Counted from the stretch's first letter, positions 1-10,277 are shown. The stretch: 64,000 bases of DNA from DATFVA01 sp963800255 (GCA_963800255.1 CAWDAK010000011.1:264238-328237); one strand, 5' to 3'. The notes: a model not told the origin generated them from the sequence alone. A program made the numbers and translations.

Positions 1-456
1 ATAATACCCGAAAGCATAGATAACCTCTACTATAAGCTTACAGCAGTTGACAGTCAAGGCAATCAGTCTGAGCCATCAGAAGAGCTCCATATCGTTCTGA
101 CAGGGACATTGAACAATGAAGAATCTACGATCAACAACTACAGGTTATTCCAGAACTACCCAAATCCCTTCAACCCAACTACAAGGATAGGGTACAGGTT
201 AAAGGAGAGCGGGTATGTCAAATTATATGTTTATGATATAAAAGGAGAACTAATTCAGACATTGGTAAACCAATATCAGCAGGGAGGATATTATGAAGTA
301 GAATTCAACGGGGAGAACCAAGGAGTAAGCCCGCCAGCCTCAAATAAGACTAACCATCAATTAGCCAGTGGTATATACATCTACCAGATAATGGTAAGAG
401 GAGAAAACAGCATTCCTGTTTTTACAGACATAAAAAAGATGGTTTACATAAAATAA
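1..456 (+). CDS. C-terminal part of a secreted beta-helix/FN3 protein with T9SS sorting tail (cut by window edge)
   Basis: The reading frame is open from base 1, so only the last 151 residues are present. The visible part begins in the end of a fibronectin-III-like domain (ending in ...SEEL-H-VLTG) and continues into a T9SS type A sorting domain with the motif NYPNPFNPTT and a final KKMVYIK. It matches the C-terminus of the beta-helix proteins at 2346, 5806 and 54012, so the missing N-terminus was probably a signal peptide and a right-handed beta-helix. The product should be exported by Sec and then T9SS to the cell surface. An insertion before LASGIYIYQ makes this tail slightly longer than its paralogs. 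It lies 13 bases upstream of the next gene, as in the other beta-helix/hydrolase-like pairs. Confidence 0.85.
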   Translation: MIPESIDNLYYKLTAVDSQGNQSEPSEELHIVLTGTLNNEESTINNYRLFQNYPNPFNPTTRIGYRLKESGYVKLYVYDIKGELIQTLVNQYQQGGYYEVEFNGENQGVSPPASNKTNHQLASGIYIYQIMVRGENSIPVFTDIKKMVYIK

Positions 457-469
457 GAAAGAGGGAAAA

Positions 470-2308
470 ATGAGAATCCAATATTTTCTGTTGTTATTTA
501 TACTTCTGCTTATACAATCTTCAATTATTCCTCAGGAAAACAATTCTGATCACTTTTTACTTGGATCATATCTAAACGCATCAAGCGATAAATTAATAAC
601 TTATCATCGGAACTTTTGGCAGGTAAGAGAAATGGGGATGAATACGGTCCTACAACGTAATATAGTTGAAGTATCGTCTATTGATCAGGAAAGTAATTTT
701 GATAGTTTAATGCAGTTCTCAACAATAATTGCAATTAATGATTCAGCTAATTATTCCGGAGTATCTCCAGATAATATTGACTGGATATACTATTTTACAA
801 ATGCGCTATATAGCAAATGGGAGGCAGAAGGAAGCCCATACTTTAGTGGAAGTGAACCAGTGGGTGTAAAACACAATGGGATTGGACATTCGACGGTGGG
901 TGGATGGAGCAGCGGCACTGAGGGTTCAGAAATAGGTAAATACTTCATCCTTGGGCCAAATTACACCCAATATATGAGATATGTGTATTCAAATAAGTTT
1001 AATAATGAAAATCCTATTATCCAGTACACAGCCAATTTCTGTTTGAAATTAGGCGAAATGCCTCTTTTTAACGTAGATGTCGCCGAAATAGAGGTGACTT
1101 TACTAAATGTGGAAACCGGAGGGGAAGCTATACTTAATAGTAAGGTTTTGAAAGCAAGTGACCTTAGTCACAGTTATCAAGTAAAACCTCTTACATATAA
1201 CTATAGCAATTATTCGGATGCATATCAAGGTGATAATGGTAACCCTGCTGGACCAGCCTGGTATGCGCCACAGAGTATGCCGGAATCCAATTTCTTTGAT
1301 GCCAGATACAAAATCCAGTTTAAGGTAAAAAGATTAAGCAATACTGAAATCTTTGTAGATTATGTTGAGGTTTATGATGCTGGAGATAACGGAATTTGGG
1401 ATTTTTATTTTAATAATTCACTACATTACACTTGGATGATCGATAGCATAATTAGCTATAATCAGCAATTTGATGCATTAGGGACAAAGCAAAAGTATTA
1501 CCACACCATAGACGAACCACACTCAATAGATTGCTTCGCACCTATTCAGAGAGTGCAGCAGATACTAGATTCACAACAAATAGAAAAGGATTTACTGGTC
1601 CATTTCTATCCTGGCTGGAATAATTACAGAGATTCGGTCAACATAATGCAAAAATGGGTAGACATTGCGCAACCCAAGAAACTGCTGTTCTGGTATTTCC
1701 CATATTGGGTAGATGCTAGTGATGAATTTGGCAAACTACCATTGATTACAGACAGTCTTGTCCTTAAAGTAGTAACGCAGCTCTCTGATCTTTGTCTTGT
1801 AGGCAATCAGCAATATCTCCCCGCAATAAATAGCTTCGATGAGATTGCTCAGCAGAATCCTGAGACAGAAGAAGGCCTATTTGCAGAGATAGATGCCCTG
1901 ACGACAGCAATCATATCATATAACGAAGGCGGTGGTGGATTACAGAAAGAACTGCCCGGAAAATATGCGGCAAATAGCCAGGGAGAACTTGTTGATAGAT
2001 TAAATAACTTAATGAATACAAACTTTGAGGGTGAGAGTAAAAAAGTGAATATTATTCCTACCGAATATTCATTATATAACAATTACCCCAATCCTTTTAA
2101 CCCGACCACGATAATAAGGTTTGATATTCCTGAAAGTACAAATGTTGAACTGATTGTTTATAATATACTCGGCAGAAGGGTTAAATCACTGGTGAATAAT
2201 GAGTTAAGAAACCCGGGAAGTTATGAGGTAAGCTTTGATGCGGGTTCTCTGGCAAGCGGTGTTTATATTTATAAACTGACGACGCAGATATTATTCTCAA
2301 GCACGTAA
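470..2308 (+). CDS. Secreted hydrolase-like (barrel) protein, chimeric, with T9SS tail broken by a frameshift
   Basis: The start is ATG after a GAGGG ribosome site; residues 1-22 form a signal peptide ending near IIPQ. Residues 25-420 belong to the same family as the genes at 4096, 7555 and 49196, with the motif KYYHTIDEP (Glu349 a candidate catalytic acid) and LLFWYFPYW. I infer a barrel-type glycoside-hydrolase-like fold; no family is firmly recognised. At about base 1732 the barrel is cut and joined in frame to a helical and T9SS tail identical to the end of the 49196 gene, the join lying in a shared stretch around AAACTACCATTGATTAC. An extra base near 2290 throws the last residues out of frame. 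Without it, translation would run to the stop at 2325-2327 and end ARKMLLVK like its relatives. The T9SS tail is therefore probably non-functional as written. Confidence 0.75.
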   Translation: MRIQYFLLLFILLLIQSSIIPQENNSDHFLLGSYLNASSDKLITYHRNFWQVREMGMNTVLQRNIVEVSSIDQESNFDSLMQFSTIIAINDSANYSGVSPDNIDWIYYFTNALYSKWEAEGSPYFSGSEPVGVKHNGIGHSTVGGWSSGTEGSEIGKYFILGPNYTQYMRYVYSNKFNNENPIIQYTANFCLKLGEMPLFNVDVAEIEVTLLNVETGGEAILNSKVLKASDLSHSYQVKPLTYNYSNYSDAYQGDNGNPAGPAWYAPQSMPESNFFDARYKIQFKVKRLSNTEIFVDYVEVYDAGDNGIWDFYFNNSLHYTWMIDSIISYNQQFDALGTKQKYYHTIDEPHSIDCFAPIQRVQQILDSQQIEKDLLVHFYPGWNNYRDSVNIMQKWVDIAQPKKLLFWYFPYWVDASDEFGKLPLITDSLVLKVVTQLSDLCLVGNQQYLPAINSFDEIAQQNPETEEGLFAEIDALTTAIISYNEGGGGLQKELPGKYAANSQGELVDRLNNLMNTNFEGESKKVNIIPTEYSLYNNYPNPFNPTTIIRFDIPESTNVELIVYNILGRRVKSLVNNELRNPGSYEVSFDAGSLASGVYIYKLTTQILFSST

Positions 2309-2345
2309 GATGCTGTTGGTTAAGTAATTTAAGGGAACGTATTTT

Positions 2346-4077
2346 ATGAGAAAACTTATATTCTTCTTTTCATTATTAATTGCTTATTATTCATCGTCCG
2401 TTGCTGAAATCCGCTACGTCAGTCATTCCGGCAGCAATACACCACCCTACATAACCTGGGAGACAGCCGCAGATTCAATAATGAGCGCGATAAATATCTC
2501 CTCCTTCGGTGATACTATTTACGTAGCTAATGGTGTTTATGAAGAGCAGGTGGATGATGATACCGGGGTTAGCATTAATCGGGGGTGGGATGGACAGCTG
2601 CGTGATTGATACGAGGAATTTTCTATTCACGAGCGGTTTTGCTACGGTTGAAATGGCAGATAGTTGTTATCTATCAGGTTTTAACATAAAGACATATGAT
2701 CCGACACATGGATTCGGAATAAAAATAAGAGAAGAATCAGGGTCAAAAATTTATTCTGTAATTAAATTCAATAATATACAACAAGCAGTTCGAGGCATTA
2801 GCCTCACTAGTTATAGCTTTACCAATTCTCATTCAATAATAAATCAAAATTGGATATCGAGTGTCAGTTACGGTATAAACTGCGAATTAACCAGTCCCAT
2901 TATTTCTGAGAATTATATCAATGTAGTGCCTCACGGGCAGGGGATAACTCCTAGTCTGTATGCAGAACCTTTGGTCATCAATAATATTGTAAGCGGTATA
3001 AATGTGACAATTGGTTATTATGATTTCGGAGCGAATCCAAGGTATTATAATAACCTATTATTTGGTTCAGGTGCCTATGGCTTTAACGATTATGGCGATA
3101 CCATTGTAAACAACATAGTCTACGGGTATAATGGAGGCTGGGGTCACGGTATAACAGGTGCTGGTTCATATCTCAGGAATAATCATATTCAGGATGCACT
3201 GGTCGGTTTGTACTATGATATAATCGGCGGACCTCCGCCGAATGTCAGATATAACAACTTTTGGAATAATGAGACTAACTTCGAGTACTTCACTGGTGAC
3301 AGCACAAATATATCCGCAGACCCGATGTTTGCTGATCCGGACAGTATGGATTTTCACCTCCAGGAGTATTCTCCTTTGATTGACAGAGGAGATCCGGAAA
3401 TTCTGGATAAGGATGGGACAAGAAGCGACATAGGATTATACGGGGGACCATATGGTGAAAGGTATGAATATATGGATTTACCGCCCAAAGCCCCGGTTAA
3501 TCTTTCAGCAACTGTTGATACTGATCTTATTCTGATAAAATGGAATAGCAACACAGAGGCAGATTTCAATCACTATAATCTTTACAGGGATACGACAGAG
3601 AACTTTACAGCTGATTCATCGACATTCGTCGCATCTGTGGAGGATACTTCCTACCTGCACATAAGACCGGAAGGTATCAACAATCTTTATTTTAAGCTGA
3701 CTGCCTCGGACAACCAGGGGAATATATCTGAGCCATCCGAGGAACTTCACCTGGTCCTTACCGGGACAACTGATAATGAAGAATTTATAATTAACAATTA
3801 CAGACTTTTCCAGAACTATCCGAATCCCTTTAACCCTTCAACAAGAATAGGATACAGGCTAAAGGAAAGGGGATACGTGAAGCTCTATGTTTACGATATT
3901 AAGGGAGAACTGGTTCAAACATTGGTAAATCAATACCAGGAAGGAGGGTATCACGAAGTAAACTTTGTAGGAGGAAATGAACTATCCAGCGGAATCTATA
4001 TATACCAGATAATGGTAAGGAGCGAACAAAATATTCCTGTTTTTACAGATATGAAGAAAATGATCTATATCAAATAA
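2346..4077 (+). pseudogene. Beta-helix/FN3/T9SS secreted protein, frameshifted near base 2551
   Basis: The ATG at 2346 opens a signal peptide (MRKLIFFFSLLIAYYSSSVA) and the conserved RYVSHSGSNTPPY segment. An extra A near 2551 (GTGGATGATGATACC against GTGGTGATGATACC in other copies) moves the rest into another frame, which stays open to 4077. With one base removed the product would be about 577 residues: beta-helix with many short N-rich turns, an FN3-like domain (PPKAPVNL...), and a T9SS tail with NYPNPFNPST. From about base 2842 on it is almost identical to the copy at 5806; between about 2709 and 2842 the two differ strongly. The start is preceded by a shortened version of the leader seen before the other copies. 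It may be a true pseudogene or carry a sequencing error. Confidence 0.8.
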
Positions 4078-4095
4078 AAAACTACGGGGAGTAAA

Positions 4096-5781
4096 ATGAA
4101 AACAATTAATTTCAGGAAGAGTTTCTTATTATTGGTTATTATACTCTTTTGTAATTTAGCCAATAAAGCCCAGAATTCACCGCAAACTTCCCCTGAGTTT
4201 TTAGTGGGCTCATTTGTGGCAGCCTCAGATGATAAAGACTTCACTTATTATAATAATTATCAACAGATGCTTGATCTTGGGTTAAACGCAGTTTATCAGA
4301 GAGCCATCAAGCACCTGGATGCTAGCCCCTCTTATCCGGAGCAGAATTCCAATTTAACTCAACTTTCCATTTTCCCATACATCGATGCTGCTAATGATTC
4401 TGGTACAGGGTCTCTGATTACCAGTTATAATGCCCAAAGACCCGGGAATATAGACTGGATAAATTATTTCACCCAGGCCAAATATACTAAATGGGAAGCT
4501 GAAGGAAGTCCGTTATTTAATGAAAACGATGGAGAGGATGTAAAGGTAAAATATGAATTCGGCTCTCAATATACAGAAGGTAATATTACAGGTAGGAAGA
4601 CCGGGAATAACCCGGCTAACATAAACAGATACCTGATTAAGGGACCTGATTACTGGCAGTGGCCCAGGTATACCTTTACTAATGGTGAATGGAATCCAAC
4701 CGAGATCAGATATAAAGCAGTTTTCCGGATGAAAATTGATCAGCCCTCTGAAACACCGCTGGATGTATGTCAGATAATGGTTACTAATACAAACTCTGAC
4801 GGTGTAGAGACATACTTACATCTACCAGGTCAGCCTGAGATAATCACATTAACAACTGAAGATTTATTGACGGGTTATAAGGATTTTGAATTTGAGTATG
4901 ATTACACAGGTTATTTTACTGAAAAATCAGGTAGTCCAGATCATCCTTCTCCGCCAACCCTGGTTGCCCCTCCTAATGATGAATACAGAAGTCTGGGATT
5001 AAATGCAGGTTCCAAAGTTCAGTTTAAGGTAAAGTGGCTCGGTAACAGGGAACTGTTTGTTGATTATATTGAGGTTTATGATAAAGACATCTGGGAGAAT
5101 TATTTTGTATTTCATTATTCGGATTTGTTAAATAGAATTATTTCCTATCATCAAGAATTCTCTGCACAAGAAGCAAATCTGAAATACTACCATACGATAG
5201 ATGAGCCTCACGTAATTGACTGCTATGAGCCTCTGAGAAAACTTCAGTTTATTCTGGATTCGTTACAGATAAATGCAGATTTACTGGTTCATTGGTATCC
5301 CGGGTGGAACAGCCAGAGAGACGGCGATTATACCTGGAGACCCTATTCCCTGCTTGCCCAGCCTAAAAAATTATTTTTCTGGTATTTCCCCTACTGGCCG
5401 GGTTATACTGACGAATATTGTCTTGAGCAGTATCGTGCTGTTCTCCTCGAAGCTAATTTAACACAGCCGGGATTTTTTGTTAGTCTACAAACCTGGGGGC
5501 AATATAAGGATGGAAATATAGATACCTACCGAGTGCCCACTCCGCCAGAACTAGGGGCTCAAACAATGCTGACTCTGGCTCACGGTGCAAAAGGCATCTT
5601 CTTTGAACCATATTATACTTATGGCGATACAATTACAGGTCTGGTCTATAAAATGCAAAATGGTATTTTCCTGCCGAGGGATTTATTCTTCAAGGCACAA
5701 TCAATTGCGGAAAGATTACACGGATCTTTGGGGCAAGACAGTAATTTAAGGGAACGGAAGCTCCCTTTTCTCAAGTTATAA
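4096..5781 (+). CDS. Secreted hydrolase-like (barrel) protein, C-terminally truncated
   Basis: ATG follows a GGGGAG ribosome site, 18 bases after the upstream beta-helix gene. Residues 1-25 are a signal peptide ending NKAQ. The body contains the family motifs KYYHTIDEP (Glu370), DLLVHWYPGWN, KLFFWYFPYW and, later, AHGAKGIFFEPYYTYGD, which together suggest a barrel-type glycoside-hydrolase-like enzyme; this is inference. After HGSLG the sequence departs from its paralog at 7555 (which continues ARLASLDY), because the DNA has been joined to the terminator/leader segment that precedes the next beta-helix gene. The last dozen residues are therefore read from a terminator hairpin. It has no C-terminal sandwich domain and no T9SS tail, so if made it should stay in the periplasm. 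Confidence 0.75.
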   Translation: MKTINFRKSFLLLVIILFCNLANKAQNSPQTSPEFLVGSFVAASDDKDFTYYNNYQQMLDLGLNAVYQRAIKHLDASPSYPEQNSNLTQLSIFPYIDAANDSGTGSLITSYNAQRPGNIDWINYFTQAKYTKWEAEGSPLFNENDGEDVKVKYEFGSQYTEGNITGRKTGNNPANINRYLIKGPDYWQWPRYTFTNGEWNPTEIRYKAVFRMKIDQPSETPLDVCQIMVTNTNSDGVETYLHLPGQPEIITLTTEDLLTGYKDFEFEYDYTGYFTEKSGSPDHPSPPTLVAPPNDEYRSLGLNAGSKVQFKVKWLGNRELFVDYIEVYDKDIWENYFVFHYSDLLNRIISYHQEFSAQEANLKYYHTIDEPHVIDCYEPLRKLQFILDSLQINADLLVHWYPGWNSQRDGDYTWRPYSLLAQPKKLFFWYFPYWPGYTDEYCLEQYRAVLLEANLTQPGFFVSLQTWGQYKDGNIDTYRVPTPPELGAQTMLTLAHGAKGIFFEPYYTYGDTITGLVYKMQNGIFLPRDLFFKAQSIAERLHGSLGQDSNLRERKLPFLKL

Positions 5782-5805
5782 CCATTCCTTGAGCAGGTGT
5801 ATTTT
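5745..5805 (+). promoter_or_regulatory. Terminator hairpin plus conserved leader before the beta-helix gene
   Basis: AAGGGAAC-GGAA-GCTCCCTT forms a GGAA tetraloop hairpin followed by TTCTC, and is then followed by TTATAACCATTCCTTGAGCA and the start region GGTGTATTTTATG. The same block, with a perfect stem, precedes the beta-helix gene at 54012; the leader half alone precedes those at 57310 and 63874. Because it is copied with the genes it probably carries their ribosome binding region. The hairpin probably terminates the gene formerly upstream. Here it lies inside the end of the 4096 reading frame. Confidence 0.6.
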
Positions 5806-7536
5806 ATGAGAAAACTTATATTCTTCTTTTCATTATTAATTGCTTATTATTCATCGTCCGTTGCTGAAATCCGCTACGTCAGTCATTCCGGCAGCAATAC
5901 ACCACCATACCTCACCTGGGAAACAGCAGCAGATTCGATAATGAGCGCAATAAATATCTCTTCATTTGGTGATACGATTTATGTGGCAAATGGTGTTTAT
6001 AAAGAGGTGGTGGATATGATTGACGGCCTTAGTCTTATTGGTGCTGGTTCGGATAGTTGTGTTATCGATACGAGAAATTTTCTATTCACGAGCGGTTTTG
6101 CTACGGTTGAAATGGCAGATAGTTGTTATCTATCAGGTTTTAACATAAAGACATATGATCCGACACATGGAAGTGGAATAGCAATAAGAGAGGAACCAGG
6201 AATTATAATAAATTCTGAAATTGAATTCAATAAAATACAAGAAGCTGTTGATGGAATTTATTTAGCTAGCTACAACTTCAATAATTCTCATACTATAATA
6301 AATCAAAATTGGATATCGAGTGTCAGTTACGGTATAAACTGCGAATTAACCAGTCCCATTATTTCTGAGAATTATATCAATGTAGTGCCTCACGGGCAGG
6401 GGATAACTCCGCGACTTTATGCAGAACCTTTGGTCATCAATAATATTGTAAGCGGTATAAATGTGACAATTGGTTATTATGATTTCGGAGCGAATCCAAG
6501 GTATTATAATAACCTATTATTTGGTTCAGGTGCCTATGGCTTTAACGATTATGGCGATACCATTGTAAACAACATAGTCTACGGGTATAATGGAGGCTGG
6601 GGTCACGGTATAACAGGTGCTGGTTCATATCTCAGGAATAATCATATTCAGGATGCACTGGTCGGTTTGTACTATGATATAATCGGCGGACCTCCGCCGA
6701 ATGTCAGATATAACAACTTTTGGAATAATGAGACTAACTTCGAGTACTTCACTGGTGACAGCACAAATATATCCGCAGACCCGATGTTTGCTGATCCGGA
6801 CAGTATGGATTTTCACCTCCAAGAGTATTCTCCTTTGATTGACAGAGGAGATCCGGAAATTCTGGATAAGGATGGGACAAGAAGCGACATAGGATTATAC
6901 GGGGGACCATATGGTGAAAGGTATGAATATATGGATTTACCGCCCAAAGCCCCGGTTAATCTTTCAGCAACTGTTGATACTGATCTTATTCTGATAAAAT
7001 GGAATAGCAACACAGAGGCAGATTTCAATCACTATAATCTTTACAGGGATACGACAGAGAACTTTACAGCTGATTCATCGACATTCGTCGCATCTGTGGA
7101 GGATACTTCCTACCTGCACATAAGACCGGAAGGTATCAACAATCTTTATTTTAAGCTGACTGCCTCGGACAACCAGGGGAATATATCTGAGCCATCCGAG
7201 GAACTTCACCTGGTCCTTACCGGGACAACTGATAATGAAGAATTTATAATTAACAATTACAGACTTTTCCAGAACTATCCGAATCCCTTTAACCCTTCAA
7301 CAAGAATAGGATACAGGCTAAAGGAAAGGGGATACGTGAAGCTCTATGTTTACGATATTAAGGGAGAACTGGTTCAAACATTGGTAAATCAATACCAGGA
7401 AGGAGGGTATCACGAAGTAAACTTTGTAGGAGGAAATGAACTATCCAGCGGAATCTATATATACCAGATAATGGTAAGGAGCGAACAAAATATTCCTGTT
7501 TTTACAGATATGAAGAAAATGATCTATATCAAATAA
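5806..7536 (+). CDS. Secreted beta-helix/FN3 protein with T9SS sorting tail (intact copy)
   Basis: This is the intact 576-residue copy in the left array. I chose ATG 5806 rather than the in-frame GTG at 5797 because MRKLIFFF is shared by all copies and is a normal signal-peptide start. Signal peptide 1-21; RYVSHSGSNTPPY and TIYVANGVY mark the start of a right-handed parallel beta-helix (about 22-365) rich in short YNN/NNI turns; FN3-like domain about 378-467; T9SS type A tail about 480-576 with NYPNPFNPST and a final KKMIYIK. Beta-helix folds of this sort often bind or cleave polysaccharide, but no catalytic residues are recognised. It is followed after 18 bases by a hydrolase-like gene, so the two are probably co-transcribed. 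Confidence 0.85.
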   Translation: MRKLIFFFSLLIAYYSSSVAEIRYVSHSGSNTPPYLTWETAADSIMSAINISSFGDTIYVANGVYKEVVDMIDGLSLIGAGSDSCVIDTRNFLFTSGFATVEMADSCYLSGFNIKTYDPTHGSGIAIREEPGIIINSEIEFNKIQEAVDGIYLASYNFNNSHTIINQNWISSVSYGINCELTSPIISENYINVVPHGQGITPRLYAEPLVINNIVSGINVTIGYYDFGANPRYYNNLLFGSGAYGFNDYGDTIVNNIVYGYNGGWGHGITGAGSYLRNNHIQDALVGLYYDIIGGPPPNVRYNNFWNNETNFEYFTGDSTNISADPMFADPDSMDFHLQEYSPLIDRGDPEILDKDGTRSDIGLYGGPYGERYEYMDLPPKAPVNLSATVDTDLILIKWNSNTEADFNHYNLYRDTTENFTADSSTFVASVEDTSYLHIRPEGINNLYFKLTASDNQGNISEPSEELHLVLTGTTDNEEFIINNYRLFQNYPNPFNPSTRIGYRLKERGYVKLYVYDIKGELVQTLVNQYQEGGYHEVNFVGGNELSSGIYIYQIMVRSEQNIPVFTDMKKMIYIK

Positions 7537-7554
7537 AAAACTACGGGGAGTAAA

Positions 7555-10118
7555 ATGAAAACAATTAATTTCAGGAAGAGTTTCTTATTATTGGTTATTA
7601 TACTCTTTTGTAATTTAGCCAATAAAGCCCAGAATTCACCGCAAACTTCCCCTGAGTTTTTAGTGGGCTCATTTGTGGCAGCCTCAGATGATAAAGACTT
7701 CACTTATTATAATAATTATCAACAGATGCTTGATCTTGGGTTAAACGCAGTTTATCAGAGAGCCATCAAGCACCTGGATGCTAGCCCCCCTTATCCGGAG
7801 CAGAATTCCAATTTAACTCAACTTTCCATTTTCCCATACATCGATGCTGCTAATGATTCTGGTACAGGGTCTCTGATTACCAGTTATAATGCCCAAAGAC
7901 CCGGGAATATAGACTGGATAAATTATTTCACCCAGGCCAAATATACTAAATGGGAAGCTGAAGGAAGTCCGTTATTTAATGAAAACGATGGAGAGGATGT
8001 AAAGGTAAAATATGAATTCGGCTCTCAATATACAGAAGGTAATATTACAGGTAGGAAGACCGGGAATAACCCGGCTAACATAAACAGATACCTGATTAAG
8101 GGACCTGATTACTGGCAGTGGCCCAGGTATACCTTTACTAATGGTGAATGGAATCCAACCGAGATCAGATATAAAGCAGTTTTCCAGATGAAAATTGATC
8201 AGCCCTCTGAAACACCGCTGGATGTATGTCAGATAATGGTTACTAATACAAACTCTGACGGTGTAGAGACATACTTACATCTACCAGGTCAGCCTGAGAT
8301 AATCACATTAACAACTGAAGATTTATTGACGAGTTATAAGGATTTTGAATTTGAGTATGATTACACAGGTTATTTTACTGAAAAATCAGGTAGTCCAGAT
8401 CATCCTTCTCCGCCAACCCTGGTTGCCCCTCCTAATGATGAATACAGAAGTCTGGGATTAAATGCAGGTTCCAAAGTTCAGTTTAAGGTAAAGTGGCTCG
8501 GTAACAGGGAACTGTTTGTTGATTATATTGAGGTTTATGATAGGGACATCTGGGAGAATTTATTTTAAACAGAATCCCGATTGGATCTCGGATAGCCTTA
8601 TATCATATAATAACAATTTTTCTTCGCTGGGTACTAGTCTACAAATACTACCATACGATAGATGAGCCTCACGTAATTGACTGCTATGAGCCTCTGAGAA
8701 AACTTCAGTTTATTCTGGATTCGTTACAGATAAATGCAGATTTACTGGTTCATTGGTATCCCGGGTGGAACAGCCAGAGAGACGGCGATTATACCTGGAG
8801 ACCCTATTCCCTGCTTGCCCAGCCTAAAAAATTATTTTTCTGGTATTTCCCCTACTGGCCGGGTTATACTGACGAATATTGTCTTGAGCAGTATCGTGCT
8901 GTTCTCCTCGAAGCTAATTTAACACAGCCGGGATTTTTTGTTAGTCTACAAACCTGGGGGCAATATAAGGATGGAAATATAGATACCTACCGAGTGCCCA
9001 CTCCGCCAGAACTAGGGGCTCAAACAATGCTGACTCTGGCTCACGGTGCAAAAGGCATCTTCTTTGAACCATATTATACTTATGGCGATACAATTACAGG
9101 TCTGGTCTATAAAATGCAAAATGGTATTTTCCTGCCGAGGGATTTATTCTTCAAGGCACAATCAATTGCGGAAAGATTACACGGATCTTTGGGGGCAAGA
9201 CTTGCCAGCCTGGATTATACAGGTAATTATATTAAAGCCAGGTATTTTGTCCCTACAGATGATCCATCAAATCAGACATACGATTATTTAACTCTCCCTT
9301 ATAATCAAAGTGCATCAACTATGAACTGGCACGTCGGTTTCTTTAATAGAAACGGATATAGCGATGACAAATACTTTTTCCTCGTGAATCTCCTACCAAA
9401 TACACCAAAATCGGTTCAGGTTAAAGTTACCCCACCTGTAACTGGATTTTATAATTACCGTTTTAGGGATTATGAGGGTCAGTTCGACACAACTTTTTTT
9501 TCAGGTTCTTATTTAACCTATTCTCTCAGCCACCCTGCAGGAGAAGGATATCTTTATGAAGTTGCCCCGGTGGTTAAATATGGCGGGAAACTATATTACC
9601 CGGACACTATCAGTAATGCGCTTACTTTATCTGATGATATGACAATTGAAGATGGTGTAACGCTTAAGGTTAATGCTTTATCAGCGGAAGTTTACCTCCA
9701 GGGGGTTCAGTGACCCTGCAGATACCCTACCAGGGATGGGGAGATAATCCTGAATATGAGTTAAGTGATAGATTTGGCAGCCTTAATGTAAACTATGATC
9801 CTAACTATAGCATCTGTCCTCAGATCGACAATCCCATCGAATATTGTTCCTACCGAATATTCATTATATAACAATTACCCCAATCCTTTTAACCCGACCA
9901 CGATAATAAGGTTTGATATTCCTGAAAGGACAAATGTTGAACTGATTGTTTATGATATACTCGGCAGAAGGGTTAAATCCCTGGTAAATAATGAGTTAAG
10001 AAACCCGGGAAGGTATGAGGTAAGCTTTGATGCGGGTTCTCTGGCAACCGGTGTTTATATTTATAAACTCACGACAAAATATTATTCTCAAGCACGTAAG
10101 ATGCTGTTGGTCAAGTAA
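7555..10118 (+). pseudogene. Hydrolase-like secreted protein with T9SS tail, disrupted by several frameshifts and an out-of-frame junction
   Basis: The N-terminal half (7555-8568) matches the 4096 gene and is stopped by an extra T near 8560. With that base removed the frame reads YFKQNPDWISDSLISYN, resembling the 470 gene, until a second indel near 8642 restores the KYYHTIDEP frame, which runs to 9713. This is the only copy in the window that keeps the region after the barrel (about 9190-9680: ARLASLDY, then a beta-sandwich-like stretch and the start of a beta-helix, DDMTIEDGVTLKVNA). At about 9680 it is joined out of frame to a beta-helix end like that at 51050. A second junction near 9838 (a deletion relative to 51225-51830) leads to a T9SS tail ending ARKMLLVK at 10118. 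It is unlikely to make a working protein. Confidence 0.8.
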
Positions 10119-10123
10119 TTTTC

Positions 10124-10243
10124 AGAGGTTGTCTCATAAGTGTCATTCCTAATTTATTTCAGAATCTGATTATTCGATTTCGAATCGGAATTAGAGCCTG
10201 GAACCGGTTCAGTTGACAACAACAGACTTTTGAGACAGCCTCT
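10124..10243. mobile_element. MITE-like element, about 120 bp with 18-bp terminal inverted repeats
   Basis: AGAGGTTGTCTCATAAGT at 10124-10141 is matched by the reverse complement of 10226-10243 (AGAGGCTGTCTCAAAAGT), 16 of 18 positions. Ends with GAGGCTGTCTCAAAA are familiar to me from insertion sequences of Bacteroidota, but the family is not assigned here. The 84-base interior codes for nothing. No clear target-site duplication is visible. The element lies between the end of the left array and a convergent gene. Confidence 0.5.
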
Positions 10244-10277
10244 ATTTTATGTAATAATATTTCATCCGGATGAATAC

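Larger units (their letters stand above)
2341..9192 (+). repeat. Two near-identical direct repeat units of about 3.4 kb
   Basis: Bases about 2341-5733 and about 5801-9192 are direct repeats with a period of 3460. Each holds one beta-helix gene followed by one hydrolase-like gene. The copies are almost identical except for a divergent patch in the beta-helix gene (about 2709-2842 against 6169-6302), scattered single substitutions, and a replaced 90-base patch at 8556-8645 in the second unit. The pattern fits tandem duplication followed by local gene conversion from other paralogs. Confidence 0.85.

Noticed and set aside
2709..6302. Diversity-generating retroelement variable region
   Set aside because: The divergent patches differ at all bases and codon positions, not mainly at A, and there is no reverse transcriptase or template repeat in the window.
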